A DNA stretch of 64,000 bases from Gigaspora margarita (GCA_009809945.1 WTPW01000148.1:40215-104214), one strand, 5' to 3'; shown: positions 45,668 through 57,870, numbered from the stretch's first letter. Program-made: numbers and translations. The notes: generated by a model not told the origin, from the sequence alone.

Positions 45668-45866
45668 CCTGGAACCTCTATGAAGAAAAGAGGGAAGAGG
45701 AATAATAATGAAAAGGCCTGCCCTTTGTTCACATGATAATCCTCGATAAAACTATACCGAAAAGGGTAAAGAATACCGTATCCTCTTGGATTTTCGGGGT
45801 TTGAAAACGATTTCCTTCAAGATTAAATCGGGTAAAAGAATCGGATAATACAAAAGTAATGCAAGT

Positions 45867-46195
45867 GTTAGTGGTGGGTTATAACTAAAGGAGGAAAGCA
45901 ATTAAAATCGCAATGAAATAGATTTTAAACGATTATGGCGTGATCGATTTAGATCTAAAAGGTTCGCTCTTGTTCTTTTCTTTCTTAACCCACATGTCAA
46001 TTGTTATAAATAAGGTCCGTTTTGACTTTCATGTAATGGAGAGGACATAGAAGGAAAAGTGAGTAGAATTGTCCTCTAATAAAAAGATAAACCGATCTTG
46101 GTTTTGTTAAATAAAAACTGCCACTTTATTCCTGCGGTGTACCAGATACGCCTTAGCCTTGCAAATCATATCGCCTCCCACCATTGGGTATAACA
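45867..46195 (+). mobile_element. possible solo-LTR fossil
   Basis: The segment starts TGTTAGTGGTGGG and ends with the inverse of TGTTATACCC, holds a TATAAATAAGG box and, 100 bp later, an AATAAAAA signal. It is less AT-rich than its surroundings. No target duplication is visible, so the call is weak. Confidence 0.3.
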
Positions 46196-46504
46196 TGTGG
46201 TTGTTGTTTGGTGGTAATTGGTTAATTCGTGTCACCGACCAATTGCCTTCAATGTTATGCATGATAGATTAACTTGGCGTGGGCAAAGTTATGTAGGATG
46301 GATGTTTATTAGGAGATTCGGATTGAATAATGTTTATCACTAAAGAAAGTAGTTATTAAGAGGTAAAAGTTACTACTTATTTATTACGAATTGAAGATGA
46401 TTATTCCTTCACAAGTTGAAACTTGCCTATTCAATTCATACTGGAGTTTTAATCCCTCACTTGGGGGTTTCAATTTCTCACTTGGAGTTTCAATCACTCG
46501 CTTG

Positions 46505-46665
46505 CAGTGATGGTAAATGACCTGGTCATTTGCAAATTTTTCAAATGACCTCAAATGACCCTGAAATGACCGGTCATTAACGGTCATCTCAATTTTGGGT
46601 CATTTAGAAACGACTCGTGACCAAATGACCATGTCATTTAGAAATGACCGAGGTCATTTGAGAGC
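46505..46665. mobile_element. hAT terminal fragment with AAATGACC iterations
   Basis: The tip CAGTGATGGTAAATGACC and dense AAATGACC/GGTCATTT iterations match the right end of the hAT element 30028-31915. No second end is seen, so it is truncated. Confidence 0.7.
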
Positions 46666-46779
46666 CATTTTGTCATTAGGCCATCGTGCTTATAGAGTTT
46701 GTATCCCATATCTAATATTTTCTACATAGATTTGATTACCGCAACTGCATAACGATAATGCATGCGTAAAGGTTTCGAA

Positions 46780-46860
46780 GTAAGCTGGGTTGGGCTAGGT
46801 ATTTGTAGACTCAGGCCCAAACTCAATAAAAGTTTATATGCCCGGTCCCACCTAGGAATG
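46780..46860. repeat. GC-rich motif block
   Basis: GCTGGGTTGGGCTAGG and GCCCGGTCCCACC stand out in AT-rich DNA and resemble subterminal motif blocks of other hAT-like elements here, especially 58783-58975. No ends resolved. Confidence 0.35.
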
Positions 46861-46990
46861 GTAAATAACTCGATCGTTTGATCGAAATTTAAATAACTCC
46901 AAGCTATTAAATCATGACAAGATCATTATGGTGATTAATTTCATTTAGTTCATTGGCATATAAAATAATTTTATTGGTCGAATTGTTCGT

Positions 46991-47439
46991 TGTGACGGGC
47001 AAAATCGACCTAGCACGAGCCGGAGGGAGGCTGTGCTCAAAATCTATTTTAAGTTTTTTTTTTATTTTATTATATTATATATATAGATGTTTTCTATTTT
47101 TTGTAAGTGGGATCGATGCCCCCGAAACTTTTGAATCTTTTGATTCAAAAGATGTAAAAGATTCAAAAGATGTAAAAGATCCTTTTTGTATCGTTTTTTT
47201 TTTTTTAGTATAGAATTGAAAAGTATAAAAAGGGCCTTAAGCTCACCCAAGTTTCAAGATAACAGTACGAAGTACAGTACAAGTTCTACAGTCAAGTAGT
47301 TCAGTACAGTTGTGTACGAATTAGACTAAGGGAGTCCTAACCTTCGAAATTAGAGTAGAAGTGTTAACTCTAGAACCTATCTTCCTCACATTGTACCATT
47401 TTCTTTTTATAAATAAACGTATACTTATTTTATTCCACA
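46991..47439 (+). mobile_element. probable solo-LTR fossil
   Basis: It starts TGTGACGGGC with a GCACGAGCC/GGCTGTGC hairpin, carries a TATAAAAAGGGCC promoter box near 47225 and an AAATAAACG-type polyadenylation region, and ends in CCACA. The octamer TTGTTCGT directly precedes it and recurs 26 bp beyond the proposed right end, so the right boundary may lie further out. No internal retroelement genes adjoin it. It looks like a fossil of moderate age. Confidence 0.45.
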
Positions 47440-47630
47440 AACAATAGTATCAGCCTTGTAAACTTGTTCGTAATAGTAGTATTCTTGTCCATGTGATTCC
47501 TGATAAAAGTAAAAATTGTTAATAAGATAAAAACAAAGTAGAGAGAAAATTATTGTCCACTTGTTTGAGCATATTTATAAGAAACTGTACTGAATTGAAT
47601 CATTGTTTACCTTATTTATCATACAATTAC

Positions 47631-48826
47631 AGGACCCCTGAATACCAATGTTATATATATATGGGGCGCAGTCAATTAAAACACGGCTTATGGCTTTTTT
47701 TCCATTTTGAGAAAATCACGTTTGAATTTGGTGTAACAACAACAATAATGTTCTATTATTAGTATAACCTGTTTGATCTACATGAATTAGCCAATCATAC
47801 AAGCTCTTTTCTATGACTATGCAGCAAGGATCAACAGGCTAATTTCTAAAATCTATTTTTAGATCGCTTCTATTTACATACGGCATTTGCATCGACAAAA
47901 ATTTTATTATGTAAATCGATGCTTTAAATGCTAAATTATATAGTTGATTGCGTGCTTTATTTGATAGTATTGTTAACTCATTTTGGCAAAAAAATGCCAT
48001 AAGCCGTGTTTTAATTGACCGCCCCCCATATATAACCTTTGTCTTTAATCTTTATATAAGTGTACACTTAAATTTTATTATAAAGTGTACACAAACATTA
48101 AAGCAACAGTTTAAGTGTACGATATACGTTTAAATAATAATTTTAAATTTATAATTAAGTGTACAACATAGTTTTAATTAAAAATAAATTAATGTACGAC
48201 AAAGATATAATAAATGTTTAAAATTATATTACTTTAAAAAATGTAAAAGTTTATAAATTATATTTATGTTTTAAATTTTCTATTAATTGAAATTGGTAAT
48301 ATTCAATTTTATACAATGTTGTAATCCACAAAAGTTATATCTTTTTGTGAAGCAACAACATTATATTATAGTACTAAAGAGATCTTTATTCAAGTAAAGT
48401 AGAAACTTATCTTCTAGTTACTATTGAGTTAAATCATATATATTCTCCATACAGTACATACCAATCATTGTAATACTTAAGCAAACAATATTGATATTGT
48501 TCTAGAATCAATTTAGAGACAGGTATATAAAAGTTGATACTAAATTATACACAATAAATAAATAATGTCACTATTATTGATTTTACTAGTTTTATTAAAT
48601 TTTGTATATTATATATATTATATTTATATATTATGTACGACTAACTATTCTTGCACAATAAGTAACTGTACGACATATCTTTTTTGATTTTATTAATTAA
48701 GTGTACATCAAAGGTTGAGTTAAGTTGTTATTAAAAAAATAAAATTTGTGTAACTGTACGATAAACATTTTAAAAAATTTAGTCTAAGTGTACTACGAAC
48801 ATTTTATGCATATATTCAGGGGTCCT
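47631..48826. mobile_element. AGGAC-ended hAT-like element, 1.2 kb, non-autonomous
   Basis: AGGACCCCTGAATA is perfectly inverted at the right end. A perfect 8-bp duplication, ACAATTAC, lies at 47623-47630 and 48827-48834. The word AAGTGTAC/TGTACGA recurs about ten times at 48055-48190 and 48635-48800, as expected for transposase-binding subterminal repeats. No transposase is present; a mariner-like element (47662-48029) is nested near the left end. Confidence 0.85.
47662..48029. mobile_element. Tc1/mariner-like element, 368 bp, nested
   Basis: TGGGGCGCAGTCAATTAAAA is inverted at the right end (complement TGGGGGGCGGTCAATTAAAA), and pairing continues for about 35 bp through ACACGGCTTATGGC. TA-rich flanks on both sides. 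It lies inside the AGGAC element and is therefore younger. Confidence 0.75.
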
Positions 48827-51502
48827 ACAATTACCTACAACTATGTGAGATCATCAAATCTGGATCAGAAATTACATCTGAAGCCCTATTGGCAAACTGA
48901 TTACTCAAGTCACGTGGCCATTGACAAAACCGAAGGATATTATAACCTTGTCAAAACCCTAAAAACCAACTGAAAAACAAGATCCAAAAAACCTTGAGAC
49001 CCAGACAAATCAACCACGCCTCTTTCTGCCTGCCAGTTCAAGGTTTAGGAGTCTTAATTGTATAGTAAATAGTATTTTAGTAGCTAGAATAGTTAGGTGT
49101 ATAGTTTGACCCAACCATGACTAGTATACACAGTGATAATTGGTGGTGACTGTGAGATCTAACTTCTTGGCCCACACAAATTAAGTCTGAGAATCACATT
49201 ACTCCTGTCACATACAAAAAAGAAATTTTAGTAACAATACATAAATATAAAACCAAAGCTTTTACACCTTATAAATGTCCAACATAGACAATTTTGACTG
49301 CAAAAGACCCTTCTACTTTATGAACTCAGATCAATGTAAACCACAGGAAAACTATAACCAAACCCAAAACCTCTTATAAGAAATTGCCCAGGCTTTTAGA
49401 GAAGTAGCTATAAACAATGCTCTACTCCAGCGCATGAAAATAATTGGGTTTATATTAAAATATTTAAAGGAGAAGATGAAGAAGACCCTGTAGAATGGAT
49501 CAAGGCTTTTGAGCGAGCAGCTGATAGAAATAATAGGGGAGTAGCAAAGAAAATAAAAATCACATCAGAACATCTAGTCGGCATTGCACCCACCTGATAT
49601 AATGACAATAAGAATAGCCTTCTCTTTTGGAATGACAAAGAGAATCCAATTAACAGTTTTGTCCAATCCTTCACCAAGTACTTCACCACCTCAGAACAAA
49701 GACATTAATAGCAAGTTTAATTAAATACTCTAGACCAATAGATAAGGAAAAGGTCAAAAAATATGCCTATAAATTTAAAAGATTGTTAAAAAAGATCAAC
49801 CAGAAAATCAACTGCCCAATACCTATGTTGTCCAAATGTTCCTTGGAGGTTTGCAAAAAAAAACTGTGGCTCTCATGTCAGTCACTGACCCAGAAATCTT
49901 GATGAAGCCATTGCTGTGGCCAGAAAAGTAGAAACCAGAAATTATTATAAAAGAGTTCAAAATGGTTCAACCAATTTTTCCAATATGTGAGTAGAGGACC
50001 TAGTACAATAATTACAACAAATGGATACAAATTATAACTGATTGACTTTCACTTTTGTAGATAGAGCTGATATTAGCCCAACTCAGCCTGCGCCAAGACC
50101 CTACCACCTTGTTCAGCAACTTGTGCAAATATTACCTACTTCAATTTTAGAGCACAAGGCCACATTGCCTAAAATTGTTCTTTGGAACCACATCCAACCT
50201 CTAGAGGATTCCCCTCTTATGTAAATTGAAACTGTAATGACTTACAGACCATTAATCTGTGTAATATTTATCAACCAACCTATATAATGCAAAACAGTGA
50301 AAAAGGCCTGAAACTGATATTAATTGGAATGTGCAATTTCAGAAGAGGGGCTCAAGAATCCAAAACTCCACCAAGCCAGATGAGCCCACTCCTATGGAAG
50401 AAATTGCCATCGGACTACCCCAACCTTAAATGATTCTTTGACCATGATATATGAAAGGACCATTAGTAGTAGACTTAATTTCACCCTATAATATAGCTAA
50501 AGATCTTCTGGCTTATAATGCTACCTATAAACAATTGCTCCAAATCCCAAAACAAAGACAAAATTTAGCACAAGTGCTTCGCTGTTTAATAATACCTGTT
50601 CACAAAGAGGCTAACATAGCTAACCCAATACTGAGTCACCAAACTACTGCTACCAAATGCTACATAAGGGTCAAGAACAACTATATACTAGCAGTTTTGA
50701 ATTCTGGTACTGCTGTATGCATCATGTCAAAAAATTATTGGATAAATTAGGCATTACTATACAAGAACCATCTATAGCTATTGTTGTAACCATAGATAGG
50801 AGCCAAAAGTGAGCACCGAGAAAGGTTATAAGTATAAAATTGGCTATTAGTAGTATATTAGTTCTGGCCAACTTTCAAATAATTGACTCACCTGATGAAA
50901 CTATGTTAATAGGCATAGATTGGTTCCAAAAAATTTGTGCCTGCTTACATTTTGACAAACATAAACTAATCTTTCAATACATAGAAAAGAGTATCAAAAT
51001 ACCTTTTATTCAAACCTGGGAAGAGAAAGTAAAGGTCCCACCAGAGGCACCTGGTGATGAGAAAGATAACTTTTTTAATACATATGAGGAAGTAGAAAGT
51101 TACCATACTGATGATATAGAAGTTTCTAGTGCAAAATTGAAAGAATAGTCTAGTCCAACTATATACTTCACAGATATAGATAAACTTCCAACTTACTAAG
51201 AAAGAAGAAGGCTTGAAATTAAGTTCCAAAAATTATTCAAAAACTTGTACAAGAAAGTGTTTTAAATCAAAGACAGCAAGTTGAAACAATACTTGCTCTT
51301 AGCTCTTATAAAAAACTCTTTTCTACTAAGTTGAGTGAACTAGGATATGCCACTATAGTCCATTATACAATTAATACTGGAGACACTAAACCAATTAAAC
51401 AAACTGCTTACTGAATAAGCCCTGATGCTCAAGAATTTCTCCAGAAGAAATAAAAACTTATTAGAAAATGGACTAATATATGAATTGAAAAGCCCACGGA
51501 CC

Positions 51503-51798
51503 AGGAACCCAGACATCTCTCATATAGGTCATAACTGGATTTTGGCCAATTTTGATCTAATTTGCTAAAAATAACAAAATCTATTTACTTTAATAACTTC
51601 CAATCCAGTAATCAAAATTGAATTAACTTTTTTTTGTTAGATGCATCTTACTGAGAGCTTCATTTTAAAAAAATTTCATTCAAATTGGACCACTAGATGG
51701 CAAGATAATTGCCAAAAACTGTTTTTTGCTTTTCAAATTTTAGGTGTTTTTGCTAAAAAATTTCAAGTATAACCTCTATACTAGATGTCCGGGGTCCT
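51503..51798 (+). mobile_element. AGGAC-ended MITE, family F, copy 4
   Basis: Ends AGGAACCCAGACATC and AGGACCCCGGACATC (complement). The flanks cacggacc / catggacc match at 7 of 8. It is inserted in the retroelement fossil. Confidence 0.82.
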
Positions 51799-51826
51799 CA
51801 TGGACCTCCCCAGTTGTCATAGTACT

Positions 51827-52005
51827 AGGACCTTGAGCAATCTATGAATAGCTAACAATTTTAAAAAATTGTTATATATTTCTAAAAATAGAAATAATCT
51901 ACAGAAAAACAGTCAAAAATAAGCTAAATTAGAAAATATCTACAAAAAATAGTTAAAAATAAGCAAAAGCAAATTGTCACCCATCTGTGTATAGCTCAGG
52001 GTTCT
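51827..52005. mobile_element. AGGAC-ended MITE, 179 bp
   Basis: Ends AGGACCTTGAGCAAT and AGAACCCTGAGCTAT (complement). The perfect 8-bp duplication ATAGTACT lies at 51819-51826 and 52006-52013. The interior resembles 10366-10545. It is only 28 bp from the family F copy. Confidence 0.85.
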
Positions 52006-52247
52006 ATAGTACTCAAGAAAAATAAAAGGCTATGATTATGCATCAATTATCAAAAATTGAACGTAATAACAAAAAAAGATACTTACACTTTGCTTTGAAT
52101 TAATGAATTACTTGAAATATTTGAAACTGCTCAGTAGTTTTCAAGTCTAGATTTGGCTAGTGGGTATTGGCAAATCAGAGTAGAACCTAGAGATGAGGAA
52201 AAACTGCTTTTGTTACAAAACAAGGGTTTTACACTTTTAGCGTAATG

Positions 52248-52476
52248 CAGTGTTTAAAATTCAAATTTGGTTTTATGTTCTCAAAAAGAACATTTTTAAT
52301 TTCTTAATGTTCTCAGTAAAATTTTAATGTTCTTTATATAGGGAAATTAAAATTTTTTTAATATTAAAAGAATTTTTTGAATGTTCTCAAATAGAGAACA
52401 TATTTTAATAATTTATGTTCTCAAAAATTGTATAATGTTCTTTGAGAACACTGAGAACATTGAATTTTAAACACTG
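52248..52476. mobile_element. hAT MITE, 229 bp, CAGTG ends
   Basis: CAGTGTTTAAAATTCAA is perfectly inverted at the right end. The perfect duplication GCGTAATG lies at 52240-52247 and 52477-52484. TGTTCTC/GAGAACA is iterated inside about eight times. Confidence 0.92.
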
Positions 52477-52723
52477 GCGTAATGCCTTTCTAACTGTGCA
52501 ATGCTCTAGCTACTTTTTATCGAATGATGAATCATGTTCTGAGTGACTACTTTAACAATTTGTAGCTATTAATTTGAACAAAATTATAGTTTACTTACTA
52601 ATATATAAAAAGCATATGGAGCATGTTTGAAAAGTCTTTGATGAAATAAAGGCTACAGGTTTAAGATTGAACCTGAAAAAGTGTGATCTATTTAAAGACA
52701 AAATACAATTTTTAGATTATATA

Positions 52724-53234
52724 GAGGCATTCATAAATAATGTTATATACCCCTACATAGTAGCTCTTGACCCCCCTAGACTATATAAAAAAATTTAAAA
52801 ATCCATATGTTTATATATATAATTTTACAAAAACTTGAATATATTATGACCTAGTGGTCCAATTTGGATAAATTTAGTATGATTCGATTTGTCTCTATAA
52901 CACAAATCCAATGGTACCAAAAACATTTTATTTGGATCACTGGATCAAGAGTATTTACAAAAAACTATTAATTTTATAAAAAATATAATAATTAAAGTAT
53001 TTTGTTAATAAACATAATCTGGTGATCCAAATCAAATGATTTTGGCACCATTCGAATCCTCTTCTCAAAATGATTTAAATGATACCAAAATCATCCAATT
53101 AGGATCACTGGATCAAGATTTAGACAAATTTTTATAAAAAAATATGTTATATTTTTTTGACCCTTTTACTTATTAGAAAAAACATTATATTTTGGGGGAC
53201 TCTTCGCAAATATATTTTATTTATGGATGCCCTC
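52724..53234. mobile_element. TIR element with TA duplication, 511 bp
   Basis: GAGGCATTCATAAATAA is inverted at the right end (complement GAGGGCATCCATAAATAA), with TA outside both ends. The interior carries two copies of the shared module (GGTCCAATTTGGATAAATTT type). It is inserted in the retroelement fossil. Confidence 0.75.
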
Positions 53235-53552
53235 TAGTTAGCAGGGTAAAATGAAACAGATCCTGAAAAAATAGCCAAAGTACAAGAATTCCCTATCCCA
53301 ACTAATTTAATACAGCTATGAGAACTTATTGAGCTGGTCTTATATTATCTACTCTGACTTGCAATGATAGTCAAACTGCTCCATAAACTTCTCAAAAAAG
53401 GAGTGAAATTGGACTAGACAGTAATACAAGAGAATGCATTTTAAAAGCTAAAAACATACCTTCCATAGTACCAGCACTTAGAAATTCTAACTTTGAAAAA
53501 CTATTCTACTTCTATACTGATACCTTAGGAGTAGGATTCGAGCAGTCTTGGC

Positions 53553-53846
53553 ACAACCCTGGACATTTCTCATATAGGTCATAACTGGATTTTGGCCAAT
53601 TATAATCTAATTTGCTAAAAACAACAAAATCTATTTACTTTACTAACTTTTAATTCAGTAATCAGAATTGAATAAACTTTTTTTTTCGAGCGCCTTACTG
53701 AGAGCTTTATTTTAAAAAAAAGTTCATTCAAATTGGATTACTAGATGCCAAGATAATTGCCAAGAACTGGTTTTTGCTTCTCAAATTTTAGGTGTTTTTG
53801 CTGAAAAATTTCAAGTATGACCTCTATACTAGATGTCCGGGGTCCA
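53553..53846 (+). mobile_element. AGGAC-ended MITE, family F, copy 5
   Basis: Ends ACAACCCTGGACAT and TGGACCCCGGACAT (complement). The flanks gtcttggc / atcttggt match at 6 of 8. It is inserted in the retroelement fossil. Confidence 0.78.
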
Positions 53847-54024
53847 ATCTTGGTTCAAAAAGATGAAACAAAAAGGAGTATATCATTGTATATGCAAGCA
53901 AAAGCTTTACTCATCAAAAAAAAAATTATGCAGCCACAGAATTAGAATATTACGTGGTGGTTTGGGCAATAGAATATTTCCATCACTATTTAGGTTATAA
54001 ACTTTTATAGTTGTTACTGACCAC

Positions 54025-54309
54025 TAGGGTTCCGCAATTTGATTTGATCTTCAAATATTTGAATCAAATATTTGATCAAATTCAAATTCAAATTTAACTA
54101 TATTTGATTTGATCAAATTCAAATCTAACCAAATTTGATTTGATTTGACAAATATTTAATTTGATTTAAAAATTACTATTAAAAATTCAAATTCAAATCA
54201 AATTCAAATCCAAATATTTGAATCAAATCAAATTCAAATCAGGGTCATTTGATTTGATCAAATTCAAATTGATCCAATATTTGATTTGTTTTGAATTTGA
54301 GGAACCCTA
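54025..54309. mobile_element. hAT MITE, 285 bp, built of ATTTGAATTTGA words
   Basis: TAGGGTTCC is inverted at the right end and the perfect duplication CTGACCAC lies at 54017-54024 and 54310-54317. The interior is nearly all iterations of TTTGATTTGA/TCAAATTCAAA. The TAGGG tip and 8-bp site fit Ac-like hAT elements. Confidence 0.9.
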
Positions 54310-55820
54310 CTGACCACTTAGCTCTAAAATAGCTCTAGAAATCTGCATTGAGAGAAAGGATGGCCTGATGAATCTTGCACCTTTAGCTATATAATTTTAC
54401 TATTGTCTATAGGGCCAGTAGAGTGCATAATAATGCCAATGCCTTTCTAAATAGTTGCTAGGTCACCTGAGAAGAAAAAGGCTATTAATTATTACCAAAA
54501 AGCAGCAGATGTAGAGAATGTTGCTGAATTTTGTCCAAATATCTTTACCAGAGAGTCTCTTATAGCAGCTAATGCCAAGCTAGTAAATGAAATAAAGTTC
54601 TTCTAAGCTATTGCACAGGAATATTTTTTTGAAAATTCTGATAATAAAGTGGTGATAATCATCTGAAATAATACAGGCCCGGAAGAAAAGTGAAGTATTA
54701 TAGACTGTGAGAACAGTTGTTACCAGAAGAAGAATGGGAAATAGAACTTATACTAGCAAATTGGAAAGAGAAAAGTACTACCAGAGCCTCCTCACTGAAT
54801 TAGCTATAGAAACTAACTGAATAATAATATAAGCTTCAATAAATTGGTATTAGTAAAAAATTTTGAATTATTATAACCTCAAAACCAATACCCAAATTAT
54901 GGATATTGATGAAACATACCTTATGATATACATTCATGGGAGCCCCAACTACAGGTTTATAAAAGTTGTAGCACTAAGTTCTCTTCTTTCTACTTTGACC
55001 CAAGCTAGAATACTAAGATCAGTAAAGATTACACAACTGATATGGATATTGACCTAACAAGTAGGCCCACCCTTTTAATAACTATATAGATTGGGAAGCT
55101 TAAAATAGCATGTAAAAAATAAATATATATATTTTAAAAAAAATGGATCTAATAATAGAGAAAGAATAGTCAGAATGAAGTAAAGTAAAATGATGGCCCT
55201 ATTTACCTATTTTAACCAAAGAACTAGCAGTGAAAGACTGTATATACTAGTAAGAGCAAAAACAATGTCACATAGAAGACCTCACCTATATGGTGAAAGG
55301 TAAACTACCTATAGTTCTCTAGAACCACCAATACACCTTCCAGGAATGTGCCAAAAATTTTTTCAAAATTAGCTCAAATTGTCAAAAACATAATGCATAT
55401 GCTATAGCCTCATGAAAGGAGCCCATAAAAAAATTTTTTTTTAAGAATATCCACAAGAATAAATATTGCTATCAAAACAGAGTTGGCAAATAAGAAAACT
55501 AAAAAAGTATACCAAATTCTAAAATCTGAATAAAAATCAAATCCAGACCAGGTTGTCAGTGTTCTGGCCCAAGTCTTAAGAAATTCTACCAAAATAATAT
55601 TAGATAGCCAAAATTAAAAAGAAAAGAGGCATTTATAACTTATATTCTACTAAAACAAATACAAAAAGAAATCATTAAGCACAAAAGTTTGCTATATGAC
55701 TACCATATGATCACTACAAGATTTTTTCTAATGCACAAGCTAAAAAGAGTTGGTGAAAAGAAAAAAAACATATTTTAAATGTCAATGAGGCACAAGAAAT
55801 AAATGTTAGTAGGCCTAAGT

Positions 55821-56555
55821 TTAGTAAAATTTTCCCATAAAGTGAAAAATTTGGAAGAAGAAAAAAAATAGCAACTGGCTAGAAAAGAAAAAGTAATGTA
55901 AGTATAAAGGCTTGGGTATAAACATTTTAAATTGTGGTTGTAAATTTTTAACAAAGGTTAAAAACCCTTCATGTTCGACTATGCTAAATGGATATGCATG
56001 CATAATAATCATATTAATCAAATCTCAATGACTTCTTTCTTGGGAAAATTTATAGGTTACAATGCCTAATGAAGAAAAATGTAATCTCTATTGCGATTTG
56101 TCAGTTTTAAGATATTTGCTGCATTTTGTATTTTTCATATGGCGAATTAATGTACTGGTTCCTGTCTCACTGTCATGCTTTAAAAAATTTTTACAGTGTG
56201 TACATTGAGCATAATTTACTATCAAATTATATTTAATAAAATATTAATTACTTCATAGAATTAATAATTATACTATACAAAACATAAACTTTTACTTTTT
56301 TTGGGATCATCAGGTTTAGTAAAATGGCCTTCCTTAAAGGCCCATGATTGTACATTGACTATTTTCCATTTTTTATTATTGGTAGTAGTTTCAGAACTTT
56401 CATCAACCATAGCTTCAACATCATTGATTATTTCAGCACCTTCATTAATAGAGGTAATTTTGGCACTTTCATTAATGGCAGTTATTTCTGTGCTTTCTTT
56501 TTCACTTTCATTAACAGGAGAATCAATACTTTCTAATATTATAATAGTCTCATAA
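55821..56555 (-). pseudogene. hAT transposase remnant with BED finger
   Basis: Three minus-strand pieces follow in order. The first, 56288-56555, is acidic and ends WAFKEGHFTKPDDPKK. The second, about 56088-56217, is a BED finger with CTHC, then HMKNTKC (C-x2-C..H-x5-C). The third, 55881-56021, reads MIIMHAYPFSIVEHEGFL with FVKNLQP, the typical segment just before the RNase-H fold of Ac-type hAT transposases. A GT-AG intron of about 73 nt separates the first two (donor GTAAAA, acceptor GATAG). A TAG follows the finger and the catalytic core is absent, so it is dead. I found no matching TIRs. Confidence 0.75.
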
Positions 56556-56559
56556 GTTT

Positions 56560-57130
56560 AATTTAAAATATAAAAGATTATAAGCTCTTTAATTATTAAT
56601 TGTCATACCATAATTCATTTTCTATTTCCCAAGTTTATTCAACAAGATCTTAGATGATACAGTCTAAAAAAAATTAGCAACGTGCTCTAAAATTTCTTGC
56701 TTATTTAAATCTTTTTTTTTTTAATATACTATACATACTTACAAATATTCTCTTTTACACCAGACCTTCTATAACTTTAATAGCGCACTATTTAATAACA
56801 ACTTGCAATAAAACCAGAACCTAAGTTGACTTTATTATAATATTGCTATACATTATCTTGCATTATGTATTATGCATACTAACCAAGTCTCAATTTTTTT
56901 GAACAATCTTATGAATGAATTATGCATTTTACTATTGCCCTCATGATAGAAATAATTCTCTTTACAATGAAACCAATTGTCTGTCTTCACAATGGAAATA
57001 ATTGTCTTCACAATAGTCATATGCAAGCTTTATTGTATTCATAAAATTCTTTGATTTACACTAGTTCAAAAATAGCTAACCTATATACCAATACCCATAA
57101 TGAAATAAAGGTGCTGCAGATGGATCTGGT
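56560..57130. other. AT-rich DNA, nothing recognised
   Basis: No open frame of natural composition; a short CTTCACAATGG/AAATAATT duplication near 56970-57010 is the only structure seen. Confidence 0.45.
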
Positions 57131-57134
57131 AATA

Positions 57135-57625
57135 ACCAGAATTACTTTGTAAAATGAGCTCTATGAAATAAACTATAAAATGAACATGGTGAATAATTGT
57201 CAGTGAAATGTGGTGGCTATTAAGGAAGGTTTTCTTATGTACGTGTGGTGCAGGTGATCTAAAAACCTCAATCACTTATACGTATAAATAAACATATTGG
57301 AGATAAGCTAAAGTCTGAAGCAGCTTATATTCGACAGCATGCATAGAATACTTGCTATTATTCTTAAGGTTTTAAAATTCCTGCACCATACTAACACTAA
57401 TCAACTCACTGAACTAACAATTACTTTATGAATCCATATTTCACTGACAATTATCACCTACAGTTCATTTTATCGACAGTCTATTTTACTGAAGCTCATA
57501 GAGTTAGGTTAGAATTAAAGTAAGTGTAACTTATAAAAAAAAACTTGCCAATGAAATGAGCTTCAGTAAAATAGACTGCTAGTGAAATGTGGTGCATATG
57601 AAGTGATTGTTGGTAAAATAATACA
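57135..57625. repeat. inverted and direct copies of a CATTTCACTGACAATTATC segment
   Basis: The segment appears inverted at about 57135-57220, direct at about 57425-57500 and inverted again at about 57550-57625. The last two form a fold-back pairing CAGTCTATTTTACTGAAGCT with its inverse around a 50-bp loop. Confidence 0.6.
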
Positions 57626-57719
57626 ATTCTTCACTATTTAGTGGTAATTAATGTAACAGATTAAAATAAAACCAGATTAAAATAAAATATGTATAGTATA
57701 AAAAACTTGGAAAACCATC

Positions 57720-57870
57720 AAAAAATAAAAATTTTTTGGGGCACAGTTTTTAAGGTTAAGATTAAAGGTTAGTTTTAGAGTATATTTTATATTAAACAAG
57801 TATAAGTAGGTTTTGGAAGGTTAAACATTTCATTTTAATCCGATTTCATTATGATCTGTGACAATAATTA
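57720..57870 (+). repeat. dispersed repeat, copy 2 (first copy 10020-10190)
   Basis: Same order as copy 1: a TTTTTTGGGG block, GGTTAGTTTTAGAGTA, ACAAGTATAAGTAGGTTTT and CATTTCATTTTAA. Confidence 0.5.

Larger units (their letters stand above)
49200..55620 (+). mobile_element. Ty3/gypsy-type retroelement fossil, heavily decayed
   Basis: Plus-strand fragments resemble, in order, a gag-like region (about 49280-50260), a retropepsin-like region (about 50450-50960), reverse transcriptase (about 51230-52740), an RNase H region (about 53250-54020) and a poorly preserved stretch toward 55600 where integrase would be expected. It is broken many times, certainly more than a dozen, and at least six later DNA elements are inserted. 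No flanking LTRs could be recognised. Both points suggest an old insertion. Short open frames within it are parts of the fossil, not separate genes. Confidence 0.75.

Noticed and set aside
45535-45732. 65-residue open frame with QWCT repeats
   Set aside because: Translation of GGTGCACC iterations in a hAT MITE.
54460-54560. Sel1-like phrase in the retroelement fossil
   Set aside because: One isolated partial match with no neighbouring repeats; more likely chance.
56301-56555. Plus-strand frames of 84 and 62 residues
   Set aside because: Antisense of the acidic exon of the hAT transposase remnant.
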